Below are positions 28,601 through 36,236 of a stretch of 44,471 nt of DNA, piece by piece. The stretch spans positions 39,414-83,884 of the forward strand of contig JAQSCW010000023.1 in NCBI GenBank assembly GCA_029945625.1, written 5' to 3'. Position numbers and translations under genes: made by a program. The DNA is from a bacterium (GTDB lineage Bacteria; Bacteroidota; Bacteroidia; B-17B0; Aurantibacillaceae). The notes below the pieces were generated by a model, which saw only the letters and a program-made list of their open reading frames with translations, was not told the origin of the DNA and did no database searches. How positions within the stretch are numbered: position 1 is the first letter of the stretch; each line of letters starts with the position of its first letter.

Positions 28601-30079
28601 CGAAAGAGCTCCATTTAGAGTAATGTTCTTGTATGTATAGCCATTGAAGTTAATGCTATAAATTTGCCCGTTAAATTCTGCCTCTATCGTCTTTACCGAA
28701 TTTCCCTTGCCTTTTATTTCTGAATTTACGGTGAGGTTATTGAAGTCGGTTTGCCCCAAAAGGGTTCCCAATTCAAAGTTCTCGCTGTTGATTTTCCCTT
28801 CGTAAGAAAGGTCTTCGGGTTTTTTGCCCAGCTTGATACTTAGTTCTGCACGCAGTTTTCCAAGATCCGTTGTAAAAGTGCCAAAGGTGGTAAAGTCGCT
28901 GAAAAATCCGTCAAACTTACCCTTATAACTCACAGTGCCCAATCTTTTTAATTGCAGCGGGACTTCCATTTTCTTTGGCCCCGTAAACGGATACTGTGGC
29001 AGCCGAACAATGTCGATGTAGTTAGTGGCTACCTCCTTTGCATCGAAATGAATGAAGGTGGCTTTGATATCGGGAAGACCAACCAGACTCAAATTGCCTC
29101 TGAATCGCGAATAAGAGCCGTACTCAAATTTCAGATTTTTCAAACTCATGTCGCTCACCGTGCCTTTTACTTTGCCCGAAATCTTCACCGTTTCATTGAG
29201 TCCGTTCAATTCTTGGGTGAATGCGGCTATATCTGTAAAACTTACATAGGTGCTGTCGGTCAAATATGAATCCATATACACCTTGGTAATAAAATCGGGA
29301 AAATCATCCCATGATGTATACGAAAAATCAACCTTTCCCTTAATGGAAGAGCGCGTCGTTTTGAGGACGATCTCATCGCAAAGCAGACGTTTGTTGCTGA
29401 TGCGCGCTTTGGTGCTTAATTCAGTGATTGTAAACCCGCTTTTTTCAATGGTTCGAAAGTTTCGCAGGATACCTATCATGGTGTCTTTCTCAAATTTGAA
29501 TCCCGACAGCGTGCCGTAGGTATGTTTTAACGAAATGTCATCAAAATTGATGTTTGACGATGCTTTTTCCTGAAATTTCTCAAGCCGGTACACAAAGGCC
29601 ACATTTTCCAGTTCAATATCTCCCAACGTGATGTCCCACTCTTGTTTTACCGTGGTGTCTTTTTTCCCTGAGGTAAAATAATCACTGAGGAATTGATAGT
29701 TAAAAACAGAATCGCCCTTGTATTCAATCACCTTGGCCGTGATATTTTTCAGAAGGATTTTATCCAGTTTCAAGCTCTTTTTTCGGTAGTGAAAGTCTTT
29801 GATAGTCACATCCACTTCCCCATTCAAAATGGTGTCGCCCCGTTTGTCGAGTATGAGCACACCTCTGAGACTGGCCCTGGAAAAGAATTCCAGCTCAATC
29901 TTATCTACATACACCTTGTTTTTTAACTCCGAGCTCAAATAGCTACCGGCCTTTCTGCCCAGCCAAGTTTGAAATGAATAAGTTTGGAAGCCAAAAAAAA
30001 GAAAAACGCCGAGCAAAAAACAGCTCAATAGCAGGATGGCGACACTTCTAAAGAATATTCTTGTAATTTTGCGCCACAT
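25583..30079 (-). CDS. tamB: TamB-like translocation/assembly module protein (DUF490)
   Basis: The frame extends to a TTG at 30136, but the ATG ending at 30079 (MWRKITRIFFRSVAILLLSC) gives the expected N-terminal membrane anchor and 1498 residues. A long beta-rich region follows, made of repetitive AsmA/TamB-type strands. The C-terminal 450 residues hold the DUF490 domain (GRGDLKLNVNTLGTFEMFGD, YIITHGDYIFTLENVINKKF, SWSGNPMNAEVDVLTNYRQR, ELLSNRVSSFLNSSFGNLTG, IALSKQFFDNKVSVDGNFG). TamB proteins span the periplasm as a hydrophobic groove and help outer-membrane assembly or phospholipid transport. In Bacteroidota the gene is commonly divergent from tsaD, as here (51 bases between starts). Confidence 0.93.
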   Translation of the reverse strand: MWRKITRIFFRSVAILLLSCFLLGVFLFFGFQTYSFQTWLGRKAGSYLSSELKNKVYVDKIELEFFSRASLRGVLILDKRGDTILNGEVDVTIKDFHYRKKSLKLDKILLKNITAKVIEYKGDSVFNYQFLSDYFTSGKKDTTVKQEWDITLGDIELENVAFVYRLEKFQEKASSNINFDDISLKHTYGTLSGFKFEKDTMIGILRNFRTIEKSGFTITELSTKARISNKRLLCDEIVLKTTRSSIKGKVDFSYTSWDDFPDFITKVYMDSYLTDSTYVSFTDIAAFTQELNGLNETVKISGKVKGTVSDMSLKNLKFEYGSYSRFRGNLSLVGLPDIKATFIHFDAKEVATNYIDIVRLPQYPFTGPKKMEVPLQLKRLGTVSYKGKFDGFFSDFTTFGTFTTDLGKLRAELSIKLGKKPEDLSYEGKINSENFELGTLLGQTDFNNLTVNSEIKGKGNSVKTIEAEFNGQIYSINFNGYTYKNITLNGALSDKLFSGLLLSKDPNADFDFNGTVDFKGNVPKMDFITSINKLDLKELHFTNNADSGILSSQIMIDLNGSSIDDLSGIINFDNTIYKTKTRTFKLSTLTAKLEQNTEDKKIRMSSEYIDATVFGKFHAENIYPAFADMVSHYYPAFFKKQTRDKIYKDEFSFYVKVKNFKTINELFIPNLMISQKSTLEGNFDAANNKLNAQVKSSKLAYKSFSISDLVFILNENNENVLAELSGKGLHLSDSLNIENFNIVVNSMDQKSSYSIDWDNLRSPNSSKGDIKGRVYIDSTRVEIINEKLLVTLSDSIWSMPAPSTMIFDNKRGITVDRFTVTNKQQEIDLMGKISNVPSDSLVVHANNLILEQFNPLLSVFSLNLKGILNGNVSLTRSDKNFIFNGNMFINKLTINNSKVGELVIHTNYHDNDNFISLDGFTSLGIADESGETSKNISFNGIYDLNKKKESIAIDFSARPANLSLLNPFLAGILTINHGFVNGTGKVHGDPSNIMIEGKFKLFNSEIKVDYTNVTYNITGDLEILPDQIRFSDLLMREKGSKAAPQGTINGNLFHHNFSKMQLDYDISYRNMLVLNTTENDNPSFYGKIYATGNAGIYGFINNLYMTVEATTNKHSKFYLPLDGPTEIGESDFITFVKKDTTQLVKENTSTGFNFEMILHATPEAQAQIIIDKKTGDILNVQGRGDLKLNVNTLGTFEMFGDYIITHGDYIFTLENVINKKFEIKAGSSISWSGNPMNAEVDVLTNYRQRASVAPLLNDTNGLYKNTTPVDCQLGITGKLFSPNIKLGIEFPNLDVTAKSRIESVLSDEAELNRQVFSFLLFRTFVTPLIYNTNQGGVSAGGAAASTGSELLSNRVSSFLNSSFGNLTGMKDMQVGVNYRPANQNNPEAFDIALSKQFFDNKVSVDGNFGVTNKTQNSNGLIGDVVVDYKLSQDGRFRLKAFYRSNDNTQQATAGGPYTQGAGFFYRVEFETFKSMYRNFQSKVKSKEPKTTIDQQGAP
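30064..30071 (+). promoter_or_regulatory. Candidate -7 box for tsaD
   Basis: TAATTTTG is an exact TAnnTTTG match on the plus strand, giving a leader of about 55 bases for tsaD. It overlaps the first codons of the divergent tamB gene. No good -33 box is present at N19-21, so it is tentative. Confidence 0.3.
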
Positions 30080-30130
30080 AAGCCGTAGCCATAAAGATAA
30101 GAGAAAATAAGAGGGCAGCGGTTCTAAAAA

Positions 30131-31162
30131 ATGCAAAATTTAAACACCTACATATTAGCAATTGAAAGCAGTTGCGACGACACTTCCTGCGCAGTGATGA
30201 AGAATCGGCAAGTGCTTTCGAATGTTACTGCAAACCAACACATACATGCGCAATACGGCGGGGTGGTGCCCGAATTGGCGAGCCGCGATCATCAAAAGAA
30301 TATTGTGCCGGTAGTGCATGCTGCTCTTAAAAAAGCAAACATCGAATTGAAGGACCTACATGCCATAGCCATAACGCGGGGACCCGGCTTAATGGGAAGT
30401 TTGTTAGTAGGCATCTCCTTCGCCAAATCACTTTCATTGGCCCTCGCTATTCCTTTAATTGAAGTCAACCACCTGCAAGCCCACATTTTGGCACATTTTA
30501 TTGAAGATGAAGTCACACTTGCGAACGGGTTTCCTCAATTTCCATTTTTATGCCTTACGGTTAGCGGCGGGCACACGCAATTGGTAAAGGTGAACGATTA
30601 TTTGCAGGTTGAAATTCTGGGTCAAACCATCGATGATGCTGTGGGAGAAGCCTTCGACAAAGCGGCAAAGATCATGGGCTTGCCCTATCCCGGCGGACCC
30701 TTAATTGACCGACATGCCAAAGAGGGAGATCCTTCAAAATTTAAATTTGCAAGCACAAAAGTACCCGGGTACGACTATAGTTTTAGCGGAATTAAGACCT
30801 CCTTTCTCTATTTCATTCAAAACAATGTTCAAAAGAATGCCAATTTTGTGGCCGAAAATTTAAAAGACATCTGTGCTTCCTACCAACAGCACCTCATTAC
30901 GGTGTTACTGCGAACTACAAAGCAAGTGATCAAAGACCATTCTATAAAGGAATTAGCGATTGCAGGTGGTGTATCGGCCAACTCTGAACTTCGATTGCAA
31001 ATACTGGCACTTGAAAAGGAACTAACGATACGTACCTATCTTCCAAAATTTGAATATTGCACCGATAATGCTGCCATGATTGGCATTACAGCCTATTTCA
31101 AGTATCAGAAGAAAGAATTTTCGGGACTCGACATGGTTCCTTTACCGAGAATGATATTATAA
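30131..31162 (+). CDS. tsaD: tRNA N6-adenosine threonylcarbamoyltransferase
   Basis: This 343-residue protein matches the usual length. It opens with YILAIESSCDDTSCAV, the Kae1/TsaD signature, and continues with GGVVPELASRDH, ITRGPGLMGSLLVG, the metal-binding NHLQAH (H114 and H118), LTVSGGHTQLV, DDAVGEAFDKAAKIMGLPYP and YSFSGIKT. The C-terminus has AGGVSANSELR and YCTDNAAMIG. It transfers the threonylcarbamoyl group from TC-AMP to A37 of ANN-decoding tRNAs, with TsaB and TsaE (not in this window). It is essential in most bacteria. Confidence 0.98.
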   Translation: MQNLNTYILAIESSCDDTSCAVMKNRQVLSNVTANQHIHAQYGGVVPELASRDHQKNIVPVVHAALKKANIELKDLHAIAITRGPGLMGSLLVGISFAKSLSLALAIPLIEVNHLQAHILAHFIEDEVTLANGFPQFPFLCLTVSGGHTQLVKVNDYLQVEILGQTIDDAVGEAFDKAAKIMGLPYPGGPLIDRHAKEGDPSKFKFASTKVPGYDYSFSGIKTSFLYFIQNNVQKNANFVAENLKDICASYQQHLITVLLRTTKQVIKDHSIKELAIAGGVSANSELRLQILALEKELTIRTYLPKFEYCTDNAAMIGITAYFKYQKKEFSGLDMVPLPRMIL

Positions 31163-31228
31163 ATTAATGAAAGAATGTGAAAATTGTAAGTATTCGCCCT
31201 TCAATTGGTGAATTGTCACCTGCTTAGC

Positions 31229-31259
31229 TTTGTGCTATTTGCAAATAGTTGTAGCTTTG
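31229..31259 (+). promoter_or_regulatory. ftcD promoter with a perfect palindrome in the spacer
   Basis: TTTG (31229-31232), 19 bases, then TAGCTTTG (31252-31259) is a perfect match to the Bacteroidota sigma consensus, 32 bases before the ATG at 31292. The spacer contains CTATTTGCAAATAG (31235-31248), a perfect 14-bp palindrome expected to bind a dimeric regulator between the two boxes. A second TAGCTTTG overlaps the -33 box (31225-31232), and a shorter dyad GGTGA-N4-TCACC lies at 31207-31220. Confidence 0.72.
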
Positions 31260-31291
31260 AACCCTGAATTTTTCTAATAAAATCAATTACC

Positions 31292-32983
31292 ATGATGGAT
31301 CAATTAATTGAATGTGTGCCCAATTTTAGTGAAGGAAACGATCTCAACGTGATCAAACAAATTACCGACGCTGTTGAAAACGTGGAGGGTGTAAAATTGC
31401 TGAATGTGGATCCGGGTAAGGCCACCAACCGCACCGTCGTAACTTTTGTTGGTTCTCCGGCTGCCGTTATTGAAGCGGCTTTTCAGGCCATAAAAAAGGC
31501 GGGAGAATTAATCGACATGAGCAAACACAAAGGCGAACATCCCCGCATGGGAGCAACCGATGTATGTCCTTTAATTCCCATCAGCAATATTAGTATGGAA
31601 GAAACTGCCAAATATGCGCAGCAATTGGCCAAGCGGGTGGGTGAAGAATTGGCCTTGCCGGTATACTTGTACGAAGAAGCACAATCAAACAAAACCAGAA
31701 GTAATTTATCTGTAATCCGCAATGGCGAATACGAAGGGTTCTTTAAGAAAATAAAATTGCCGGAATGGAAGCCCGATTGTGGTCCTGCTGAATACGATGC
31801 AAAACGCGGAGCAACCGTTATTGGTGCCCGCGATTTTTTGGTGGCCTATAATGTGAACCTAAATACTACCTCCACGCGTCGCGCCAATTCAATAGCATTT
31901 GATGTACGCGAAGCCGGCCGTGTGATGCGCGAAGGAGATCCCATCACAGGCAAGATCGTAAACGGGCCCGACGGAAAACCAAAATTTATTCCGGGAACCT
32001 TAAAATCGGTGAAAGCCATTGGTTGGTACATTGAAGAATATGGCATTGCCCAAATCTCGATGAACCTTACCAATATTACTATAACCCCCGTTCACATTGC
32101 TTTTGACGAGGTGTGTGCAAAGGCTGCTGAACGCGGCATTCGTGTTAGCGGTTCAGAATTGGTGGGACTCATTCCCTTAAAAGCGATGTTGGATGCGGGA
32201 ACGTATTTTCTTCGTAAACAAAAACGTTCAACAGGAGTCAGCGAAAAAGAATTGATTAAGATCGCTATCAAATCGATGGGTCTCGATGAACTCGCCCCCT
32301 TTAAACCCCAAGAACGCATCATCGAATACCTTCTTAAAAATGGAGCCGATTCGCGCTTGGTAAACATGGACCTGATTGCCTTTGCCGATGAAACTGCCAG
32401 TGAGAGTCCTGCTCCCGGCGGTGGTTCTGTATCGGCCTATGTTGGAGCACTTGGTGTATCACTTGCCACCATGGTGGCTAATTTAAGTTCGCACAAAAAA
32501 GGTTGGGACGATCGTTGGGAAGAATTCAGCGATTGGGCCGACAAAGGTCAGCGTATTAAGAATGAATTGCTGAAGTTGGTGGATGCCGATACACTCGCAT
32601 TTAGCAAGATCATGTTAGCTTTTGCTTTGCCAAAAACAAACGAGGAAGAAAAAAAGATCCGAACGGCATCTGTTCAGGAGGCTACAAAATTTGCCATCGA
32701 AATTCCGTTCAAGGTGATGGAATTGAGTTACGAGAGTATGGATCTTATTAAAGCCATGGTGGAGCTCGGCAATCCAAACAGTGTAACCGATGCGGGAGTA
32801 GGGGCTTTGTGTGCCCGCGCCGCGGTAATAGGTGCATTTATGAATGTGCGGATAAACGCGGGAGGTTATGCGGACAAAAAATTTGTGAACGACATTATTT
32901 CAAAAGGAAAAGTAATCGAGATTAAGACCCTTTCAAAAGAAGCGGAGATCTTAAAAATTGTGAACGATAAAATTGGCGTGTAA
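31292..32983 (+). CDS. ftcD: Bifunctional glutamate formimidoyltransferase / formimidotetrahydrofolate cyclodeaminase
   Basis: This 563-residue protein covers both activities, as in the animal enzyme (about 541 residues). The N-terminal transferase (about 1-330) has ECVPNFSEGNDLNVI, GEHPRMGATDVCPLIPI (H83 at the catalytic position), EEAQSNKTRSNL, RGATVIGARDFLVAYNVNL and AIGWYIEEYGIAQISMNL. The C-terminal cyclodeaminase (about 365-560) has FADETASESPAPGGGSVSAY and PNSVTDAGVGALCARAA. It passes the formimino group from formiminoglutamate (histidine breakdown) to tetrahydrofolate and then releases ammonia to give methenyl-THF. No other hut gene is adjacent. The start could be either of two consecutive ATGs (31292, 31295). 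Confidence 0.97.
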   Translation: MMDQLIECVPNFSEGNDLNVIKQITDAVENVEGVKLLNVDPGKATNRTVVTFVGSPAAVIEAAFQAIKKAGELIDMSKHKGEHPRMGATDVCPLIPISNISMEETAKYAQQLAKRVGEELALPVYLYEEAQSNKTRSNLSVIRNGEYEGFFKKIKLPEWKPDCGPAEYDAKRGATVIGARDFLVAYNVNLNTTSTRRANSIAFDVREAGRVMREGDPITGKIVNGPDGKPKFIPGTLKSVKAIGWYIEEYGIAQISMNLTNITITPVHIAFDEVCAKAAERGIRVSGSELVGLIPLKAMLDAGTYFLRKQKRSTGVSEKELIKIAIKSMGLDELAPFKPQERIIEYLLKNGADSRLVNMDLIAFADETASESPAPGGGSVSAYVGALGVSLATMVANLSSHKKGWDDRWEEFSDWADKGQRIKNELLKLVDADTLAFSKIMLAFALPKTNEEEKKIRTASVQEATKFAIEIPFKVMELSYESMDLIKAMVELGNPNSVTDAGVGALCARAAVIGAFMNVRINAGGYADKKFVNDIISKGKVIEIKTLSKEAEILKIVNDKIGV

Positions 32984-33003
32984 ACTAAATAATACGGAAC
33001 CTG

Positions 33004-33873
33004 TTAAAGCACATTATTTGCTTGTTCTTTAATTTTTTCTAGTTCGTCTTTCATCAGCACCACCAATTTCTGCATGCCGGCGTCGTTGGCTTTGGAGCCA
33101 ATTGTATTGATCTCGCGACCAATTTCCTGAGAGATAAAATTTAATTTTCTTCCCGGAGCAGGTTCTTTACAGGTATCGATAAAATAATCGAGGTGCGTTT
33201 TTAAACGTACCTTTTCTTCGTTAATGTCAAGTTTTTCGATGTAGTAAATCAATTCTTGCTCAAAACGATTTTGATCAATTTTATCCTTCCCAATAATATC
33301 GGTTAAATTTCCGCGGATCCGGTCTTTGATCCCTGTAATCCTCGTCATATCGAGTTTCTTCACTTCCTCCAGGGCTGTATTAATTTTCCCCAATCGCGTT
33401 TCAAAATCGTTCTGCAAAGATCTCCCCTCGGTTTCTCTAAAGGCATTGAGTTGGAGAATGGCCTTGTCCATACACGTTTTAATTTGTTTCCACTCCTGTT
33501 CGTCGGCTTCCTTTTTTTCGTTCTTTAGTACATCGGGAAATTTTAGGAGTTGACTGATGGGATCGGGGATAGGCTCATTTATTTCACGTGCCAGTTGTTT
33601 TAATTGTTCGTAATAGGCTTTGGCCAGTGGAACATTTATTTCTACGGGCGTTTCGGCCTTATTCGATTCAACAGAAATGCTGAGGTCGATCTTACCACGC
33701 TCCAATTGTTTGGAGAGTTCGTTTCGCAATTCAAGTTCGTAATTGCGCAAACCCGAGGGCAGGCGCAAACTTATGTCGGCCCCTTTGCTGTTCAGAGACC
33801 TAATCTCAACGGTGATCGTTTTGTCGCCGGTTTCTAAGCTGGCTTTTCCAAAGCCCGTCATGGATTTAATCAT
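33004..33873 (-). CDS. yicC: YicC family endoribonuclease
   Basis: This 289-residue cytoplasmic protein starts with the family motif MIKSMTGFGKASLE, then VEIRSLNSKGADISLRLP. It has an acidic and basic coiled middle section, and the C-terminus carries KLNFISQEIGREINTIGSKAND, the most conserved block of YicC/YloC proteins. E. coli YicC is an RNase implicated in decay of the small RNA RyhB and in stationary-phase growth. Its ATG overlaps the stop of the DMT transporter gene upstream by 4 bases (33870-33873), so the two are coupled. It ends 20 bases from the convergent ftcD stop. Confidence 0.95.
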   Translation of the reverse strand: MIKSMTGFGKASLETGDKTITVEIRSLNSKGADISLRLPSGLRNYELELRNELSKQLERGKIDLSISVESNKAETPVEINVPLAKAYYEQLKQLAREINEPIPDPISQLLKFPDVLKNEKKEADEQEWKQIKTCMDKAILQLNAFRETEGRSLQNDFETRLGKINTALEEVKKLDMTRITGIKDRIRGNLTDIIGKDKIDQNRFEQELIYYIEKLDINEEKVRLKTHLDYFIDTCKEPAPGRKLNFISQEIGREINTIGSKANDAGMQKLVVLMKDELEKIKEQANNVL

Positions 33874-34763
33874 GTTATTATTTTTTTTGGTTTTTTATTC
33901 ACCAGGTACAATCCTAAAATTATTAAAAAGCCACTCAATAGTTTAATGGGCGTAAGCACATCTTCACCCAACAATATAGCGAATAAAGAAGCTAAAAAGG
34001 GTTGCAGGTAAATATAGGCGCTCACGGTATTGGGACTTAATTCGCGCAAGCCGTACACATTTAGAAAATAGGCAAGAAAAGTTGTTGCCACTACCACAAA
34101 GAACAGGGCTCCCACGGCGTGAGTCGTAAAGGCCTGCCAATTGGTGTTAGCTGTTTGAATAATACCGATGGGAATAATATAAAGAGTGCCAAATAAAAAC
34201 AACCAGCGCATGGCGGTTACGGTATTGTATTTCATCATAATAGGTTTTACCATCACCACAAACAGGGCCCAGGAGGCCGAGTTAATGAGGGTCATCACAT
34301 CGCCTACAATGGTATCACTGCCCACTTCAAAATTTCCGCGGTAACGTAAAATGAGTACCGCGCCACTAATGGCCAGCAAGAGTCCTGTAAGTTTAGCAGG
34401 CGTAATGCGTTCCTTTAATAGAAAGAGCGTGAAAATAAATACTATAATGGGATTCGAGATCATGATGATGGATGAATTGATGGGACTGGTAAGGCTAAGG
34501 CCCCAGATAAAAAATACCTGGTTAATCACAATGCCAAACAAGGCCAGCAAAGCAATGCGTTTTAGGTCTTTTTTTTCTACTTTTTGAGTTTTAGCAAAAA
34601 GAGACAAGATCCAAAAGAGAATGCCTGCCCCCACCACCCTTGTAAAGACGAGAGCAAGCGGGTGAATGAAGCCCGGCATCAAGCCTTTGGCAATGGAATA
34701 ATTGAGTGCGTAAATAAGTTGCGCAGCAAAAAGTGCAATATGTCCTTGTAAAGCCTTGGTCAA
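33870..34763 (-). CDS. EamA/DMT superfamily transporter
   Basis: This 297-residue protein has ten predicted membrane helices in two EamA halves. Motifs: YALNYSIAKGLMPGFIHPLA, SPINSSIIMISNPIIVFIFT, LFLLKERITPAKLTGLLLA, GDVMTLINSASWALFVVMVK, and ELSPNTVSAYIYLQPFLASL followed by LLGEDVLTPIKLLSGFLIIL. Typical substrates are amino acids, nucleotides or metabolites; the actual one cannot be inferred. The stop overlaps the yicC start by 4 bases. It is divergent from the metal-receptor gene (103 bases), where ATACTC-A-GAGTAT (34777-34789) lies 14 bases before its start. Confidence 0.92.
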   Translation of the reverse strand: MTKALQGHIALFAAQLIYALNYSIAKGLMPGFIHPLALVFTRVVGAGILFWILSLFAKTQKVEKKDLKRIALLALFGIVINQVFFIWGLSLTSPINSSIIMISNPIIVFIFTLFLLKERITPAKLTGLLLAISGAVLILRYRGNFEVGSDTIVGDVMTLINSASWALFVVMVKPIMMKYNTVTAMRWLFLFGTLYIIPIGIIQTANTNWQAFTTHAVGALFFVVVATTFLAYFLNVYGLRELSPNTVSAYIYLQPFLASLFAILLGEDVLTPIKLLSGFLIILGLYLVNKKPKKIIT

Positions 34764-34852
34764 AACAGGAGTAAATATACTCAGAGTATTTATAGGAATG
34801 AGTAATTATGCGTTTGGCTAGCAAAAAAGGCTTTTAGCCAACATTTTATGAA

Positions 34853-34860
34853 TATTTTTG
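34853..34860 (+). promoter_or_regulatory. Candidate -7 box for the metal-receptor gene
   Basis: TATTTTTG matches TAnnTTTG exactly and ends 6 bases before the ATG at 34867; GGAG also directly precedes the ATG. Upstream lies a 7-bp inverted repeat (TTGGCTA 34814-34820 with TAGCCAA 34835-34841), a possible operator. No TTTG sits at N19-21. Confidence 0.35.
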
Positions 34861-34866
34861 TAGGAG

Positions 34867-35658
34867 ATGCCAACGTTTAACGATCAACTGAGAAATAGGA
34901 TTGAGCTCGATGAGATTCCCAAAAGGATTATTTCCATTGTGCCTTCACAATCGGAGTTTCTTTGGGATCTTGGCATCAGAGAAAATTTAGTAGGCATCAG
35001 CAAGTTTTGTATCCATCCGTCTGAAATGTTCAGGACCATTGAGCGGGTAGGGGGTACAAAGAAATTGGATCTTGAGAAGATCAGAACATTAAATCCCGAT
35101 CTCATTATTGGCAATAAAGAGGAAAATAGTATTGACGATATTGTGGCGCTTCAGAAAGAATTCAGGGTGTGGATGAGTGACATTACCTCTTTGGACGACA
35201 TGTATGCCATGATGAACAGTTTGGCACTAATTTTCGAAAAACAAAAAGAAGGATCACTGCTGGTTCAAAAATTGGAAGCATCTCTTAACCGATTGAAAAA
35301 TGTGTTTCAATCTGAACGCGTTTTGTATTTCATTTGGAAGGATCCTTATATGGTGGCGGCAAATGGTACGTTTATTAATTCTGTTCTTCAGCTTCTTGGT
35401 TTAAGCAATGCAGCCGCTTCACGCGAGCGTTATCCTGTTTTGACTCCGGAGCTTATTCAAAAACTTGATCCCGAACTTTGTTTTCTCTCCGGCGAACCTT
35501 TTCCGTTTAGGGAAAAACACCTGAACGAATTTCAAACACTTTTACCAAAATCAAAAATTGTATTAGTAGATGGAGAATTGTTTAGTTGGTATGGGACCAG
35601 GCTGTTGCAATTGGAAGGTTATATAGAAGACTTGGTGGATAAGTTGCATGGGGGCTAA
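34867..35658 (+). CDS. Helical-backbone metal-receptor protein (BtuF-like), no signal peptide
   Basis: This 263-residue protein has the periplasmic-binding fold of BtuF/FhuD proteins: PKRIISIVPSQSEFLWDLGI, LVGISKFCIHP, VGGTKKLDLEKIRTLNPDLI, then FIWKDPYMVAANGTFINSVL and LLGLSNAAASRERYPVLTPE. Relatives bind cobalamin, haem or metal chelates for an ABC importer. The start MPTFNDQLRNRIELDEIPKR has no hydrophobic segment and the adjacent upstream DNA offers none, so the protein should stay in the cytoplasm. No ABC permease or ATPase is adjacent, so its role is probably not classical import. Confidence 0.85.
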   Translation: MPTFNDQLRNRIELDEIPKRIISIVPSQSEFLWDLGIRENLVGISKFCIHPSEMFRTIERVGGTKKLDLEKIRTLNPDLIIGNKEENSIDDIVALQKEFRVWMSDITSLDDMYAMMNSLALIFEKQKEGSLLVQKLEASLNRLKNVFQSERVLYFIWKDPYMVAANGTFINSVLQLLGLSNAAASRERYPVLTPELIQKLDPELCFLSGEPFPFREKHLNEFQTLLPKSKIVLVDGELFSWYGTRLLQLEGYIEDLVDKLHGG

Positions 35659-35723
35659 ATAATTAAGAATCAAAATGCATATTTATTGTATTTGATCTCC
35701 CTCGTTAAAGATTTGGTAGCAAG

Positions 35724-35835
35724 TTTGGGCGCCCGGGCGCGCTTTCGCGGCTCGCTCTTTCTTCGCGAAAAGAGGCCGCGAAGAAAGGAGCTCAAACAAA
35801 CCGCTCAATCGCTGGCGCTCACCCTACTATAGCTC
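35724..35835 (+). repeat. Dispersed GC-rich intergenic repeat, copy B
   Basis: The sequence begins TTTGGGCGCCC, continues directly as GGGCGCGCTTTCGCGGCT, then has a perfect 11-bp inverted repeat (35757-35767 CTTTCTTCGCG with 35777-35787) and ends with CCGCTCAATCGCTGGCGC. The same ordered boxes occur at 40771-40970 and, on the minus strand, in both copies of the 18300-19000 duplication. It stands out from its AT-rich surroundings. No plausible coding frame was found. Confidence 0.7.
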
Positions 35836-36009
35836 TGCTTTTCTTTACAGTCTTTTATCATTTCTCAATGCACTAATCAAACATTTATTGGCATCATTCT
35901 CACTTTAGCTCGTAAAAGAAAATCTGTGTTTTTCTAATTTCTTTAAGCAAGACAAAGACCTTTTTTTTGTACGTCCTCTGCTCTCAATAACGCCTATATT
36001 CCCGTAGAT

Positions 36010-36116
36010 AAAAACCGCTTGAAATTCAGGTGAGCAAAGTTCCCCGAAGCCTGCGCAAGAGCAGAAATCATTCGGGTAGGAACCAAACTATTTTTTTTAT
36101 TCTTGCGGTTTTTTTT
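36010..36116 (+). ncRNA. Candidate structured RNA or complex terminator
   Basis: An outer stem pairs AAAAACCGC (36010-36018) with GCGGTTTTT (36105-36113), with a possible GAA/TTC continuation (36021-36023 with 36100-36102). Inside is a rod of three nested stems: GTTCC/GGAAC (36039-36043 with 36079-36083), CCGAA/TTCGG (36044-36048 with 36071-36075) and CTGC/GCAG (36051-36054 with 36061-36064). Eight Ts follow the inner rod and eight more are at the 3' end. It lies in a 578-bp gene-free region. Family unknown. Confidence 0.4.
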
Positions 36117-36236
36117 AATTCTTCGTCATAAAAAGCCCCGCCTTTGTGAACCTCCGTCAGCCATTAAGGGTGAACGGGTTCTGCTGGACTAGTCCTGCAG
36201 AAACCTACTTTGCAAATTGGATAACAAGAAAACAAA

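Larger units (their letters stand above)
35659..36236. other. Gene-free region of 578 bases
   Basis: No convincing coding frame is present. It holds dispersed repeat copy B (35724-35835), the candidate structured RNA (36010-36116) and a near-perfect 24-base dyad at 36179-36202. That dyad is GGACTAGTCC flanked by TTCTGC and GCAGAA with one T-T mismatch pair, 34 bases beyond the stop of the thioredoxin-fold gene. The stretch 35840-36005 is AT-rich with no recognised signal. Confidence 0.6.

Noticed and set aside
30080-30136. Extension of tamB to the TTG at 30136, overlapping the tsaD start.
   Set aside because: The ATG ending at 30079 gives a standard N-terminal anchor, and the extra 19 residues would overlap tsaD with a rare start codon.
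36039-36083. Possible signal recognition particle RNA, because of AGCAG after a GCAA loop.
   Set aside because: The conserved symmetric loop and GGAA tetraloop context of SRP helix 8 are missing, and the outer stem does not match known SRP RNAs.
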